Of a stretch of 64,000 nucleotides of DNA, positions 43,769 through 52,616 are shown piece after piece. Location: the NCBI RefSeq assembly GCF_001598055.1, contig NZ_CP014845.1:186001-250000 (forward strand). Direction: 5' to 3'. The notes beneath the pieces were generated by a model, which did no database searches, was not told where the DNA came from, and saw only the letters and a program-made list of their open reading frames with translations. Both the position numbers and the translations under genes were made by a program. Position 1 is the first letter of the stretch, and each line of letters starts with the position of its first letter. The DNA is from Cupriavidus nantongensis. Its GTDB lineage: Bacteria; Pseudomonadota; Gammaproteobacteria; Burkholderiales; Burkholderiaceae.

Positions 43769-43804
43769 TGCGGGGGCGGGCTGGGTGTCCGCTTGCGTCA
43801 AGGG

Positions 43805-43834
43805 GAAAGCCGCTCTTTGGAGCGGCTTTTTTTG
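43805..43834 (+). terminator. Intrinsic terminator of ilvD
   Basis: AAGCCGCTC (43807-43815) pairs with GAGCGGCTT (43820-43828) across the loop TTTG, and seven Ts run from 43827 to 43833. It begins 39 bases after the ilvD stop. This is a textbook Rho-independent terminator and isolates the following type VI module from ilvD transcription. Confidence 0.88.
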
Positions 43835-43989
43835 TTAGGCGAAGGCAGAGGCCCGCATGACGGTTTCTTTAATCTGATAAAAATAGATATAAATATCATT
43901 TGATACATTTCTGATGGACTTCCGTACCGTTTCGGGGCAGATTCGCAAGTTCGCCCATCGGCGATTGCGCTGCCCTGGTTGTTCGGAAA

Positions 43990-46899
43990 ATGGACCTTGC
44001 CACGCTCTATCAGCATCTTTTTTCATCGCACCACCGCCTGTACAGGCTGAACGGCAGCTCGCCGCTCGAGGAACTTGCCGTTGAAGCATGGATCGGCCGC
44101 GAAGGTGTTTCGATGCTTGGCGAATCGCGCATCCTCGCGCTCAGCGCCAATGCCGGCATCCCGCTCGATAACTTGCTTGGCCAGCGCGTCACGCTGACCA
44201 CCACGCTCGCGGACGGCGGTCAGTCGCGCCGCACCGGCCTGATCCGGCAAGCCGAGAAACTCGGTGCCGACGGCAGTCTGGCCCGCTACCGCCTGACTGT
44301 GGTGCCCTGGCTGTGGCTGACTACGCAACAGCGCCACAGCCAGGTATTCCAGAACCGGCGCCTGGACGGCATCATCGAGGCCATCCTGCAGCCATATGCG
44401 CCCTACGCGCAGTGGCGCTATGCCGCCGGCGCAGAGCCCCGCATTGCGGCGATGGGGGCGCGCGCGCACGTGGCGCAATTCCGCGAGACCGACTACCAGT
44501 TCCTGTCGCGCCTGCTGGCCGAAGCCGGGTTGGGCTACACCGTGGTGGAGGACGGGGAGGCGCCTGGTGGTCATACCGTGGTGATCTTTGCAGACAGCGC
44601 GCTGCTGCCGGAAGACGCCGAATCGGCAGGCGCCGGCGGAATCCGTTACCACCGTGCGCATAGCCAGGAGGCCCGAGACGCGATCCAGCAGCTGATCTGC
44701 GAGACCTCGGTGGGCGTGGGCGGCGTGGCGGTGTCGGCATGGGATCCGGAAGCCAAGCGCGCGCTCCGGGCTCAAGTACCGGCCCGCTTTGCGGGCCATG
44801 TGAACCGCACCGTCTGCCCCGACCCCTACCTGTCGGTCAGCCTGTCGTTGGCGCCCGACGTGGCTAGCGCCCAGCGCGTCGCCGAACAGGTCATGGAAGC
44901 CATCGAAGTGCGGGCGCTGCGCTTCACCGGGCGCGCCTCGGTACGCTCGCTGCGAAGCGGCACCCGCCTGAGCGTAGTCGGCTGTCCGCACCTGCCGCCG
45001 CTGGAAGACGATGCCGCCGGCTATCCGTTGCTGGTCGACACTGTCGAGCACTGCGGCATCAACAATCTCGCGGCCGACACGCGAGCAGCGCTCGCAGACC
45101 GGCTCGGACCCTTGGACGCGGCCCTGTGCTTCGATACCCCGCCCGCGGCGCCAGAAGTCGCGGAGCCTACTGTCGGCCTGCCCAACTTCTTCGCTTTCGG
45201 CACCGTTGAGCGGCGCGGGCCTGACGACGCCATGAGGGCGGCCGCCCACGAGCAAGGCTACGCGTGCCTGTTCCGCGCCTACGATGCCCGGCGGCCATGG
45301 CGCGCCCCAGTGCTCGAGGGCAACTGCCCGCGCCTGTACAGCGAGTCCGTGCCGCTGGGCGTCCACAGTGCGATTGTGGTCGGCCCGGACGGGCAGGCCC
45401 AGGCCGATGGCAGCGCCGAGCATCACGTCAGCCGGCGGGGTGAGGTCCGGGTGCGCTTCCCTTGGCAGCGCGGCGAGCGCGCGGACGACCGCAGCAGCCG
45501 CTGGGTACGCGTGGCCCAGCGGCAGGCCGGCGCCGGCATGGGCTGGCAATGGCTGCCGCGCATCGGGCAGGAGGTGCTGGTCAAGTTTGCGGACGACGAC
45601 ATTGACCAGCCCTTCGTGATCGGCGCGGTGTACAACGGCCAGGGCGAGGCCGGCATCGCGCCCACGCCGGGCGGCAAGTCTGTGAACAGCGCGACGTTCG
45701 CCCGGCCCTATGATGCGAGCGGCATCTACGCGATGGGCTCGGACAACCAGCCGAGCGCTCAGGGCAACCTGGCCGGTGGCAACAGCCCCGCGTGGCATGG
45801 CATGGGTGCCGCACCGGATGGCCACCGCAACGCCGCCGCGCTGACCGGCTTCAAGAGCCAGGAGCATGGCGGCAAAGGCTACAACCAGCTGGTGCTGGAC
45901 GACAGCGACGGGCAGCTGCGTACGCAGCTGGCCACCACGGAGCAAGCCACCCAGCTCAACCTGGGCCATGTGATTCACCAGCAGGACAACCGCCGCGGCA
46001 GCTTCCGTGGCCAGGGGTTCGAGCTGCGCACCGACGGCCACGCCGCCGTGCGGGGCCAGGCCGGCGTGCTACTGACCACCTATTGCGATGCGGTGACGGG
46101 CCGCGCGCTGCCTACTGGTGACAATGCAGCCGGTATCGCGCTGCTGCGCCAGGCCGGGGATCTGGTCAGGACGCTGGGCCAAGGCGCGACCACGCACCAG
46201 AGCCAGGGTCTGTCGACCGGGAAGGACGACGAGGCCCCGCTTGTGAAACAGGCCAGGGCCGCCGCCGGCATGGTAGATGGGCGCTCGCTCGAGGCCGCCA
46301 GAGACGATGCGGCCGCAGGCAACACCGGTACGTCGGGCAAGGTGCCGCACCAGTCGAACCCCATGGTTCACCTGAACGGCAGGGCCGGCGTGGCGATGGT
46401 GGCGGGACAGGACCTGCAGCTGGCCAACGGAGAGAGCGTGGTGCTGGCCAGCGGCCTGGACAACTCGATCGCTGTGTCCGGGCAAGCGCGCGTGAACGCT
46501 GGCCAGGCCCTCGGCATCGCGGCGGGCCTGTCCGCCGCCGGCGAAGGCAACGTCGGGCTGCAGCTGACGGCGGGGCAGGATGATATCGATCTCCAGGCGC
46601 AGCATGATCTGCTGAGGCTCGCAGCGCGGGACGACCTGACGATCGTCTCGGCCAACATGAACGTGGACTTCGCCGCGGCGAAACGCATCCGCATTGCGAC
46701 CGCCGGCGGCGCCGCCCTCACGATGGAGGGAGGCAACATCACCTTCGAATGCCCGGGACCGATCACCTACAGGGCCGCGACGAGGAGGTTCGAGGGGGCG
46801 GAGAGCATGCCTTATTCGTTGCCGCAGTTTCCGCAGACGGCGTGTCTCGATTGCCTGCTCAAAGCGGCAGCCGCCGGCATGCCGTTGGCTACCGTGTAG
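43990..46899 (+). CDS. vgrG: VgrG-type T6SS spike protein
   Basis: Tip protein of the type VI secretion tube, 969 residues. The N-terminal gp27-like part contains LEELAVEAWIGREGVSMLGE, followed by QFRETDYQFLSRLLAEAGLGY. The gp5-like OB domain has RVRFPWQRGERADDRSSRWVRVAQ, VRVAQRQAGAGMGWQWLPRIGQEVLVKF (overlapping parts) and DQPFVIGAVYNG. The C-terminal DUF2345 extension (HLNGRAGVAMVAGQDLQLANGE, GGNITFECPGPI) forms the needle and effector-docking end. The gene stands at the head of a DUF4123-lipoprotein-lipase set with no T6SS structural genes in the window, so it is an orphan vgrG island. The upstream 150 bases are AT-rich. Confidence 0.94.
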   Translation: MDLATLYQHLFSSHHRLYRLNGSSPLEELAVEAWIGREGVSMLGESRILALSANAGIPLDNLLGQRVTLTTTLADGGQSRRTGLIRQAEKLGADGSLARYRLTVVPWLWLTTQQRHSQVFQNRRLDGIIEAILQPYAPYAQWRYAAGAEPRIAAMGARAHVAQFRETDYQFLSRLLAEAGLGYTVVEDGEAPGGHTVVIFADSALLPEDAESAGAGGIRYHRAHSQEARDAIQQLICETSVGVGGVAVSAWDPEAKRALRAQVPARFAGHVNRTVCPDPYLSVSLSLAPDVASAQRVAEQVMEAIEVRALRFTGRASVRSLRSGTRLSVVGCPHLPPLEDDAAGYPLLVDTVEHCGINNLAADTRAALADRLGPLDAALCFDTPPAAPEVAEPTVGLPNFFAFGTVERRGPDDAMRAAAHEQGYACLFRAYDARRPWRAPVLEGNCPRLYSESVPLGVHSAIVVGPDGQAQADGSAEHHVSRRGEVRVRFPWQRGERADDRSSRWVRVAQRQAGAGMGWQWLPRIGQEVLVKFADDDIDQPFVIGAVYNGQGEAGIAPTPGGKSVNSATFARPYDASGIYAMGSDNQPSAQGNLAGGNSPAWHGMGAAPDGHRNAAALTGFKSQEHGGKGYNQLVLDDSDGQLRTQLATTEQATQLNLGHVIHQQDNRRGSFRGQGFELRTDGHAAVRGQAGVLLTTYCDAVTGRALPTGDNAAGIALLRQAGDLVRTLGQGATTHQSQGLSTGKDDEAPLVKQARAAAGMVDGRSLEAARDDAAAGNTGTSGKVPHQSNPMVHLNGRAGVAMVAGQDLQLANGESVVLASGLDNSIAVSGQARVNAGQALGIAAGLSAAGEGNVGLQLTAGQDDIDLQAQHDLLRLAARDDLTIVSANMNVDFAAAKRIRIATAGGAALTMEGGNITFECPGPITYRAATRRFEGAESMPYSLPQFPQTACLDCLLKAAAAGMPLATV

Positions 46900-46910
46900 A
46901 AGAGGCATCC

Positions 46911-47792
46911 ATGTACTTCGCAGTCGAGTCGAGCGATCCCCAAACATGGCTAGATGGCCTGTTGCCACGCATTGACAGTTCCGCGGGGCTGCACTGGAGT
47001 GCCCTCGTCGATGGCGCGTTCGACCACGGTGCGGATCCCTTCGTGGCAGCTATCCCACGCCACCCCTTATACGGGGGGAGCGGCGCGCTGCGCGACTTGT
47101 TGTCGGCCTCCCCTTACCTGTTGCCGTTGGACGGGCTGGCCGGCGAGGAACTGCGCGCCATCATCCTGGCACTGGGCAGGCATTGCCAGGGCAGGCCGAT
47201 GCTGAGCTTTGTCGCGTCCTGGGAATCCCCGGAGCGCCTGGCGCAGCTGTGGCAAGCTTGCTTGCAGCCAGTAGTGGAGGGAGACGACACGCGCTTCCTG
47301 CTGCGCTTCGCCGATACACGCGTGCTCTCCGCGCTGCCTGTTGCACTTGGCCCAGCCGCGTGGGCGCGGATGACAGCCCCTGTCGCGCAGTGGCACCTCG
47401 TGAGCCGGGAAGGCCCGATCGAAACGCTGCCCCTTGGCGGGCACCGAACCGAATTTGAAGCACATCGATCCGGGCCGCTTGAGCTATCCCAAGATGAACT
47501 CGACCGGATGGTGGACGCCGCGATGCCGGATGTCTTGCTGGACGCGCTGTACCGGCAAGCCCCTGGCATCCTGGTCACGACCGAGCGGCCGCAAACACAT
47601 CGGCTCGTCGCGTGGGCCTTTGCGCTGGCCAAGCAACATCAGGTACAGGCCATGCCGGACATGCTCCTGCTGGCTTCGTATGCTTTGGCAACGGGCGAGT
47701 CCGGCTTGCAGTCTCCCGGGCTTCAGCAACGCTTGCGTGAATCACACCACTCCCCGGAAGCGTTGCGTGAGTATTTGCTCGCGGAGACATGA
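46911..47792 (+). CDS. DUF4123 T6SS adaptor (effector chaperone)
   Basis: DUF4123 protein of 293 residues, the adaptor class (Tap/TEC) that loads a specific effector on VgrG. The N-terminal domain contains HWSALVDGAFDHGADPF, then HPLYGGSGALRDLLSASPYLLPL, and the middle FVASWESPERLAQLWQACLQPV, FRFADTRVLSALPVAL-like stretches are typical. The ATG at 46911 lies 11 bases after vgrG, consistent with one mRNA. The C-terminal 110 residues, from SGPLELSQDELD onward, are repeated in altered form at 48550-48882 by a tandem duplication. Likely partner effector is the DUF2235 lipase at 49583. Confidence 0.88.
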   Translation: MYFAVESSDPQTWLDGLLPRIDSSAGLHWSALVDGAFDHGADPFVAAIPRHPLYGGSGALRDLLSASPYLLPLDGLAGEELRAIILALGRHCQGRPMLSFVASWESPERLAQLWQACLQPVVEGDDTRFLLRFADTRVLSALPVALGPAAWARMTAPVAQWHLVSREGPIETLPLGGHRTEFEAHRSGPLELSQDELDRMVDAAMPDVLLDALYRQAPGILVTTERPQTHRLVAWAFALAKQHQVQAMPDMLLLASYALATGESGLQSPGLQQRLRESHHSPEALREYLLAET

Positions 47793-48544
47793 TAGTGAAG
47801 GCCTCGACGAGGCCATTGGCCTTTTGCTGGACTGGTGTCATGGCATCATCCAGGCGCATAACGGATAACCACTGATGGCAACAAGAATGATCCGAGCTTC
47901 GTTTGTTGTGATGCTGGCCGCGGCGCTACTCGGCATGGCCGGGTGCGGCAAAGCGGAGGCACCGCAGGCCGCTGTAGAGGACGATACCCTCGGCGGCCAG
48001 ATCGGCGTGCTCAATTACACCGACGTGCCGATCGGCGTTGTGTACGTCGATGGCCAATGGGCGGGAGGGATGGTCGCGAACGCTGGGGGCACTAGTTGGA
48101 CAGGAGCTATATCTGTCCCAAAGCACTGGGATCCCAACTTCAAGGTCACGATCAAGTGGAGCGACGATGAGTTGTACGCCAAGGACAAGAAGGCGCTGTA
48201 CACCAAGGAGGTGCCAGTCGAGAAGTATCCCCCTACCGGCAGCGCCTACTTCTATGTTGCGTTCTATCCGAATCAGGAAGTGAAGCTATTCCTGACGCGA
48301 GGCGGGCCAGGATTCGAGGGCGATCCATACGATTTGCCAGACCCAAAGGAAGCGTGCTTGAAGCGCCGCGCTCCAAAGGACAGGCGTCTGTGCTATCGCC
48401 CGGAATTGCGGGATCCCCCGGAACACCCCGAGCAAAACCGGTAGACGAGTCGCCGGACCTGCCTCATACAAGCCTCGTACCGCCAACTTCGCAAGACCGC
48501 AGAATCCATGACCGTCGTCCAGTTTGCGCCGCGATGCCCCGCCA
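47467..48544 (+). repeat. Tandem duplication, copy 1 (about 1.08 kb)
   Basis: This unit begins in the C-terminal coding part of the DUF4123 gene (GATCCGGGCCGCTT) and contains the first lipoprotein gene. It ends 37 bases into what was the start of the lipase gene (ATG at 48508). It is followed almost at once by copy 2, beginning with the same words. The two copies are near-identical over nearly their whole length, with scattered substitutions and small indels. Confidence 0.9.
47875..48444 (+). CDS. DUF3304-type lipoprotein, probable T6SS lipase immunity protein (copy 1)
   Basis: A 189-residue lipoprotein. The signal FVVMLAAALLGMAGC has a lipobox GMAGC and an acylated Cys. The mature region has LGGQIGVLNYTDVPIGVVYVDGQW, GGMVANAGGTSWTGAIS and the strand-rich centre (HWDPNFKVTIKWSD, YFYVAFYPNQEVKLFLTRGG). 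The C-terminus is cysteine-containing and basic. Proteins of this type often accompany DUF2235 (Tle1) T6SS lipases, so it probably neutralises the lipase in the periplasm of kin. The overall match to its downstream copy is about 95%, with roughly ten substitutions. Start chosen at the ATG shared by both copies. Confidence 0.82.
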   Translation: MATRMIRASFVVMLAAALLGMAGCGKAEAPQAAVEDDTLGGQIGVLNYTDVPIGVVYVDGQWAGGMVANAGGTSWTGAISVPKHWDPNFKVTIKWSDDELYAKDKKALYTKEVPVEKYPPTGSAYFYVAFYPNQEVKLFLTRGGPGFEGDPYDLPDPKEACLKRRAPKDRRLCYRPELRDPPEHPEQNR

Positions 48545-48882
48545 GGCCCGATCCGGGCCGCTTAAGCTATCCCAGGATGAACTCGACCGGATGGTGGACG
48601 CCGCGATGCCGGATGTCTTGCTGGACGCGCTGTACCGGCAAGCCCCTGGCATTCCTGGCCACGACCGAGCAAGCGCAAACACATCGACTCGTCGCCTGGG
48701 CCTTTGCGCTGGCCAAGCAGCATCAGGTAGAGGCCATGCCGGACATGCTCCTGCTGGCTTCGTATGCCTTGGCAACGGGTGACTCCGGACTGCAGGCGCC
48801 CGAGCTTCAGCAAAGCTTGAGTGAATCACACCGTTGCCCGGAAGCGTTGCGCGCGTATTTGCTCGCGGAGGCACGATATTGA
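48508..48882 (+). pseudogene. Chimeric ORF at duplication junction (lipase start fused to DUF4123 C-terminus)
   Basis: The first 12 codons (MTVVQFAPRCPA) are identical to the start of the lipase at 49583. The junction near 48545 then reads the DUF4123 C-terminal DNA in the wrong frame (DPGRLSYPRMNSTGWW), whereas the parent gene reads SGPLELSQDELD there. An extra T in GGCATTCCTGG, against GGCATCCTGG in copy 1, shifts the frame back, so from LATTEQAQTHRLVAW onward the native adaptor C-terminus is encoded to the stop. Despite an open frame, the product is unlikely to act as an adaptor because it lacks two thirds of the domain. It may still be translated, since it retains the lipase start context. 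Confidence 0.8.
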
Positions 48883-49619
48883 AGGCCTCGACGAGGCCAT
48901 TGGCCTTCTGCTGGACTGGCGTCATGGCATCATCCAGGCGCATAACGGATAACCACTGATGGCAACAAGAATGATCCGAGCTTCGTTTGTTGTGATTCTG
49001 GCCGCGGCGCTGTTCGGCATGGTCGGGTGCGGCAAAGCGGAGGCACCGCAGGCCGCTGCCATTGACGACGATACGCTCGGCGGCCAAATCGGCGTGCTCA
49101 ATTACACCGACGTGCCGATTGGCGTTGTGTACGTCGATGGCCAATGGGCGGGAGGGATGGTCGCGAACGCTGGTGGGACCAAATGGATCGGCAGCATCTC
49201 GGTACCGAAGCACTGGGATCCAAACTTCAAGGTCACGATCAAGTGGAGCGACGATGAGTTGTACGCGAAGGACAAGAAGGCGCTGTACACAAAGGAGGTG
49301 CCCGTAGAGAAGTATCCCCCTACCGGCAGCGCCTACTTCTATGTTGCGTTCTATCCGAATCAGGAGGTCAAGCTATTCCTGACGCGAGGCGGGCCAGGAT
49401 TCGAGGGTGATCCATACGATTTGCCAGACCCAAAGGAAGCGTGCTTGAAGCGCCGCGCTCCAAAGGACAGGAGTCTGTGCTATCGCCCGGAATTGCGTGA
49501 TCCCCCGGAACACCCCGAGCAGGACCGCTAGGCGAGTCGCCGGACTTGCCGCTACCGCCAACTTCGCTAGACCGCAGAATCCATGACCGTCGTCCAGTTT
49601 GCGCCGCGATGCCCCGCCA
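48550..49619 (+). repeat. Tandem duplication, copy 2 (about 1.07 kb)
   Basis: Second copy of the unit from 47467. It contains the partial DUF4123 C-terminus, the second lipoprotein gene and the true start of the lipase. The offset between equivalent positions is 1,083-1,084 bases through the lipoprotein and 1,075 at the lipase start, because the short gap between lipoprotein and lipase differs by about ten bases. Confidence 0.9.
48959..49531 (+). CDS. DUF3304-type lipoprotein, probable immunity protein (copy 2)
   Basis: A 190-residue lipoprotein, paralogue of the gene at 47875. The lipobox reads GMVGC, and the protein has one extra residue after the signal (AAAIDDDTLGG against AAVEDDTLGG). 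Substitutions are clustered at the mature N-terminus and around GGTKWIGSIS (GGTSWTGAIS in copy 1), while the region from HWDPNFK to the C-terminus is almost identical. It sits 51 bases upstream of the lipase, the position usual for a cognate immunity gene. The two copies may now differ in specificity. Confidence 0.82.
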   Translation: MATRMIRASFVVILAAALFGMVGCGKAEAPQAAAIDDDTLGGQIGVLNYTDVPIGVVYVDGQWAGGMVANAGGTKWIGSISVPKHWDPNFKVTIKWSDDELYAKDKKALYTKEVPVEKYPPTGSAYFYVAFYPNQEVKLFLTRGGPGFEGDPYDLPDPKEACLKRRAPKDRSLCYRPELRDPPEHPEQDR

Positions 49620-52102
49620 AGCCGTTTGATCTGTCGCCGAAAGAAAGATATCGCCAGAGCACCGGGCTCAATGTCTGTCTCAATAGACCGCTTCCATGCG
49701 AAGAGGAACTTCACTTCGGCTTCTTCTTCGACGGCACCCGAAACAACGCGGACAACGACCGGCCGCGGAATGCACAGAGTAATGTGGCGCGGCTCGTTGA
49801 TCTGTTCGAGGTTGAGCCCAGGCAGAACGAACTGAAACGATATCGCTTTGCGACCTACGCGGCCGGCGTAGGCACTCCTTTCTACAGGGAAGTCGGAGAT
49901 GTGGGAATCGGCATCCAGGCAGTGGCCGGGGCAGCAGCAGGCTGGGGCGGTGAGGCGCGCATCAATTGGGCACTCCTGCAAATCCACAATCATCTGCTCT
50001 TCCACTATCACAACCAGCCGCTGACGGACCGACAAGAGGATCGCAACTTGGTTCGTGCAATGAGCGCCGACTTGAACGCCCCCGAAATTCAGATCCCGTT
50101 CCTTGGCAGCAGCAGCGATATCGAGCGCGAGCTGAAGCGAAAGTACCGCGCCAAGGGGGAATTCGATCGCAAGTTGCGCTCAGGCGTTGGCCCACTCGCC
50201 TCCCTGACTGCCGTGGCGCGCACCAACTGGCGGGAGGTCAATACCAAGGGCCGCCGGCGCGTGCTCAACGAACGCAAGGCAGAACTGGCCAGGGTGCTGG
50301 GCAACCTGCCCCGGGACCGCAAGCCGATCATCAAGCGCATTCGCCTGCATGTCTTCGGCTTCTCGCGCGGCGCGGCGCAAGCACGCGTCTTCTGCAACTG
50401 GCTGCGCGATGCGTGCGATGCCAATGGGGACAAGCTCAGCCTGTGTGGCATCCCCGTTCAAGTCGATTTCCTTGGGCTGTTCGACACCGTCGCCTCCGCT
50501 GGTATCGCGCAGAGCATGATGGAAACCATGGCTTCCGGGCATGGGGCCTGGGCGCAAAAGCGCTGGCTGCGCATCCCCGGTCCTGACCTGGTCAAGCGCT
50601 GTGTGCATCTGGTATCGAGCCATGAGGTACGCGGCTCCTTTCCACTGGACAGCGCCCAAGGCGGCAACGTGGAGGAATTCGTCTATCCGGGTGTCCATTC
50701 CGACCTCGGCGGAGGCTATGAGCCTGGCGAACAGGGCCGCGGCTGCCGCGCCAACGGAACACCTGACGATAGCGCCAAGCTGTCTCAGATCCCGCTGGCG
50801 CACATGTACCGGGAGGCCGTCATTGCCGGTGTGCCTTTGATGAGCCCGTCGAGCGTGCCAAGCGAGTTGCAAGACCAGTTCAAGGTCGATCCTGATCTCA
50901 TCGCATCCTTCAACGCCTACCGAGACGCGACAGCTACCTCAGGCACACAGCTCGACACCACGGTGAACCTGATCCGTCACCACTACGGCTACTTCCTGCG
51001 CTGGAGTCGTCGCTGGCTGGGCAAGGTGGCAACCATGCCGAGCGTCCAACGCGCGTCCAGGAACGACCGCACGGACCTGATCAACGCCGATGCCGAGCTG
51101 GCCGAGGAATGGAAGTGGGTCGGGCACCAGGACAGTTACGAGAACCTGGTACCGAGCTGGGCCCGAGGCCACTACACTGGCTGGCTGATGGAGGGCGCAA
51201 AATGGGTTGCCGAAGCTCAAGCCGCGAATCTCGGCGCCGCAACGGCGGCGATGGCTGGCTCGGCCGTGCGCCCCGCCGTGCAGGCCGCGGTGCCCGAAGC
51301 ACCCGGCGGGTCGATTGCCTGGATGCCGGCAGTCGGCGCTGTGCAGGGCGCCGCCATGTTCTATCAGGCCAAGAGGGCGATCGGGATCAAGTTCGGCATG
51401 TGGAAGGACGTCAAGCGGGCTTGGGATAACACTGATGCACCGCCCGCTGTCGACGAGTTCTTCTCGCGCCATGTGCACGACTCCCGCGCCTGGTTCAAGC
51501 CCATGGGCGACGATGACGATGTCTGGTACCGCAAGCAGCAGGACAAGCTCGATGCGGCCGCCGCAAAAGCCGCTGCTCGCAATGAAGCGGCGCCCGCTAC
51601 GATCACGCCCATGACGGCCAAGATAGGCGCCCTACCGCCTTTGCCTTTGAGCCCAGAGGAAAAGGCGATGCTGGAGACACAGGCTCGCCTCAAACGACAA
51701 CGGGAAGCCAAGGGCCAGTCGGTTGACGAAGCGCTGAAGGACCCGGCCTATACGGATCAGCTGCCGCAACAGGCCAGTGGGCGGGAATTCTGGCAGATGT
51801 GGGGCTATCTGCGATGGCGAACGGTCTACGACGACAAGTACATGGACTATCGCGCCAGCTTCCCGCAACTGGCCGGATTGGACGCCAGCGCATTGAAAAA
51901 GCGGATGAAGGAACTGGATCAAAAGTTCAAGCAGACCCGCGCCCGTTCCGAGGCGGTTGGGAAGGCGCTGAGCAATTACGCCAGCACCGGGGCGATGCCG
52001 CAGGATCTCTATCTCGAGAACGTCGAGCTGTGGCGTGTCATGAACGCGACGGAAGCGGAAATGGCTGCGATTACAGTGTTCATGGAGGAGCAGGAGAAAT
52101 AG
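49583..52102 (+). CDS. Tle1-type (DUF2235) T6SS phospholipase effector
   Basis: Putative antibacterial lipase of 839 residues. The DUF2235 hydrolase domain occupies about residues 40-430: FGFFFDGTRNNADND at the start, GFSRGAAQARVFCNWL with nucleophile Ser261 in a GxSxG motif, VDFLGLFDTVASAG with the probable acid, and VYPGVHSDLGGGYEPG-like sequence with the likely His/Asp. The C-terminal half is helical and charged, with alanine-rich stretches (AANLGAATAAMAGSAVRPAV) that could contact membranes or the VgrG adaptor. No signal peptide, as expected for T6SS delivery. Gene order VgrG-DUF4123-lipoprotein-lipase supports the effector call. Phospholipase A1 or A2 specificity is unknown. Confidence 0.88.
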   Translation: MTVVQFAPRCPAKPFDLSPKERYRQSTGLNVCLNRPLPCEEELHFGFFFDGTRNNADNDRPRNAQSNVARLVDLFEVEPRQNELKRYRFATYAAGVGTPFYREVGDVGIGIQAVAGAAAGWGGEARINWALLQIHNHLLFHYHNQPLTDRQEDRNLVRAMSADLNAPEIQIPFLGSSSDIERELKRKYRAKGEFDRKLRSGVGPLASLTAVARTNWREVNTKGRRRVLNERKAELARVLGNLPRDRKPIIKRIRLHVFGFSRGAAQARVFCNWLRDACDANGDKLSLCGIPVQVDFLGLFDTVASAGIAQSMMETMASGHGAWAQKRWLRIPGPDLVKRCVHLVSSHEVRGSFPLDSAQGGNVEEFVYPGVHSDLGGGYEPGEQGRGCRANGTPDDSAKLSQIPLAHMYREAVIAGVPLMSPSSVPSELQDQFKVDPDLIASFNAYRDATATSGTQLDTTVNLIRHHYGYFLRWSRRWLGKVATMPSVQRASRNDRTDLINADAELAEEWKWVGHQDSYENLVPSWARGHYTGWLMEGAKWVAEAQAANLGAATAAMAGSAVRPAVQAAVPEAPGGSIAWMPAVGAVQGAAMFYQAKRAIGIKFGMWKDVKRAWDNTDAPPAVDEFFSRHVHDSRAWFKPMGDDDDVWYRKQQDKLDAAAAKAAARNEAAPATITPMTAKIGALPPLPLSPEEKAMLETQARLKRQREAKGQSVDEALKDPAYTDQLPQQASGREFWQMWGYLRWRTVYDDKYMDYRASFPQLAGLDASALKKRMKELDQKFKQTRARSEAVGKALSNYASTGAMPQDLYLENVELWRVMNATEAEMAAITVFMEEQEK

Positions 52103-52616
52103 ACGCCAATGCCAGGCTCAGCCCCATGATGGCGCGGCCTTCCAGTTGCTGTCGCAGGTGCTCGGCCACCGCTGCGGCATCGTCGATGCCGGTGTCCGGC
52201 AGCAAGACGGCAAACTCCTCGCCGCCAAGCCGCGCGGGCAGGTCGTCCTTGCGCACGCCACCGCGCAGCGCATCCGCTACCGCGCGCAGCACCACGTCGC
52301 CGCGGGCATGTCCCCAGCGATCGTTGATGGACTTGAAGTGGTCGATGTCCAGCATGACCACGGAGACCGGACGTTGCTCCGCCGCACAGCGTGCGGAGTC
52401 GGCCGCGAACCGCGCGGCGAAGACACGGCGGTTGGCGAGGCCGGTCAGCGCGTCGGTGTCCGCCAGCGTGCGCAGCCCCTTGCCACGCGCCAGGTAGTGC
52501 CGAAACAGGCTGTGGACCACTGCCAGCGTGGCGAGAAGCAAAATGCCCAGCGCGGCCGCGCCGGCGCCGATCACGCCGCTCAGCCGCGCGGCACTGGCGA
52601 GCCACAGCTGCTTCAT
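52080..52616 (-). pseudogene. GGDEF diguanylate cyclase truncated at the T6SS module border
   Basis: One membrane helix (about residues 13-38) is followed by a GGDEF domain: LADTDALTGLANRRVFAARF, MLDIDHFKSINDRWGHARGDVVLR, and active-site GGEEF in LPARLGGEEFAVLLPD. An RKDD I-site lies five residues before GGEEF, so product inhibition was once possible. The domain stops early: after EHLRQQLEGRAIMGLSLALA the frame continues into ISPAPP, which is antisense to the last codons of the lipase gene, and the expected VSIG and ALYxAK segments are missing. The gene was therefore probably cut by arrival of the T6SS module. Its ATG overlaps the upstream gene's stop as ATGA. Confidence 0.82.

Noticed and set aside
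41882..43801. 639-residue open frame opposite ilvD
   Set aside because: The ilvD sequence is unmistakable on the plus strand; the antisense frame is His/Arg/Val-rich with no family similarity.
44023..46041. 672-residue frame opposite vgrG
   Set aside because: Shadow of a high-GC gene; VgrG domains are clear on the plus strand.
43990..52102. Possible full T6SS locus
   Set aside because: No TssB/C sheath, Hcp, ClpV, TssJLM or TssK-like genes are present; only cargo genes are here.
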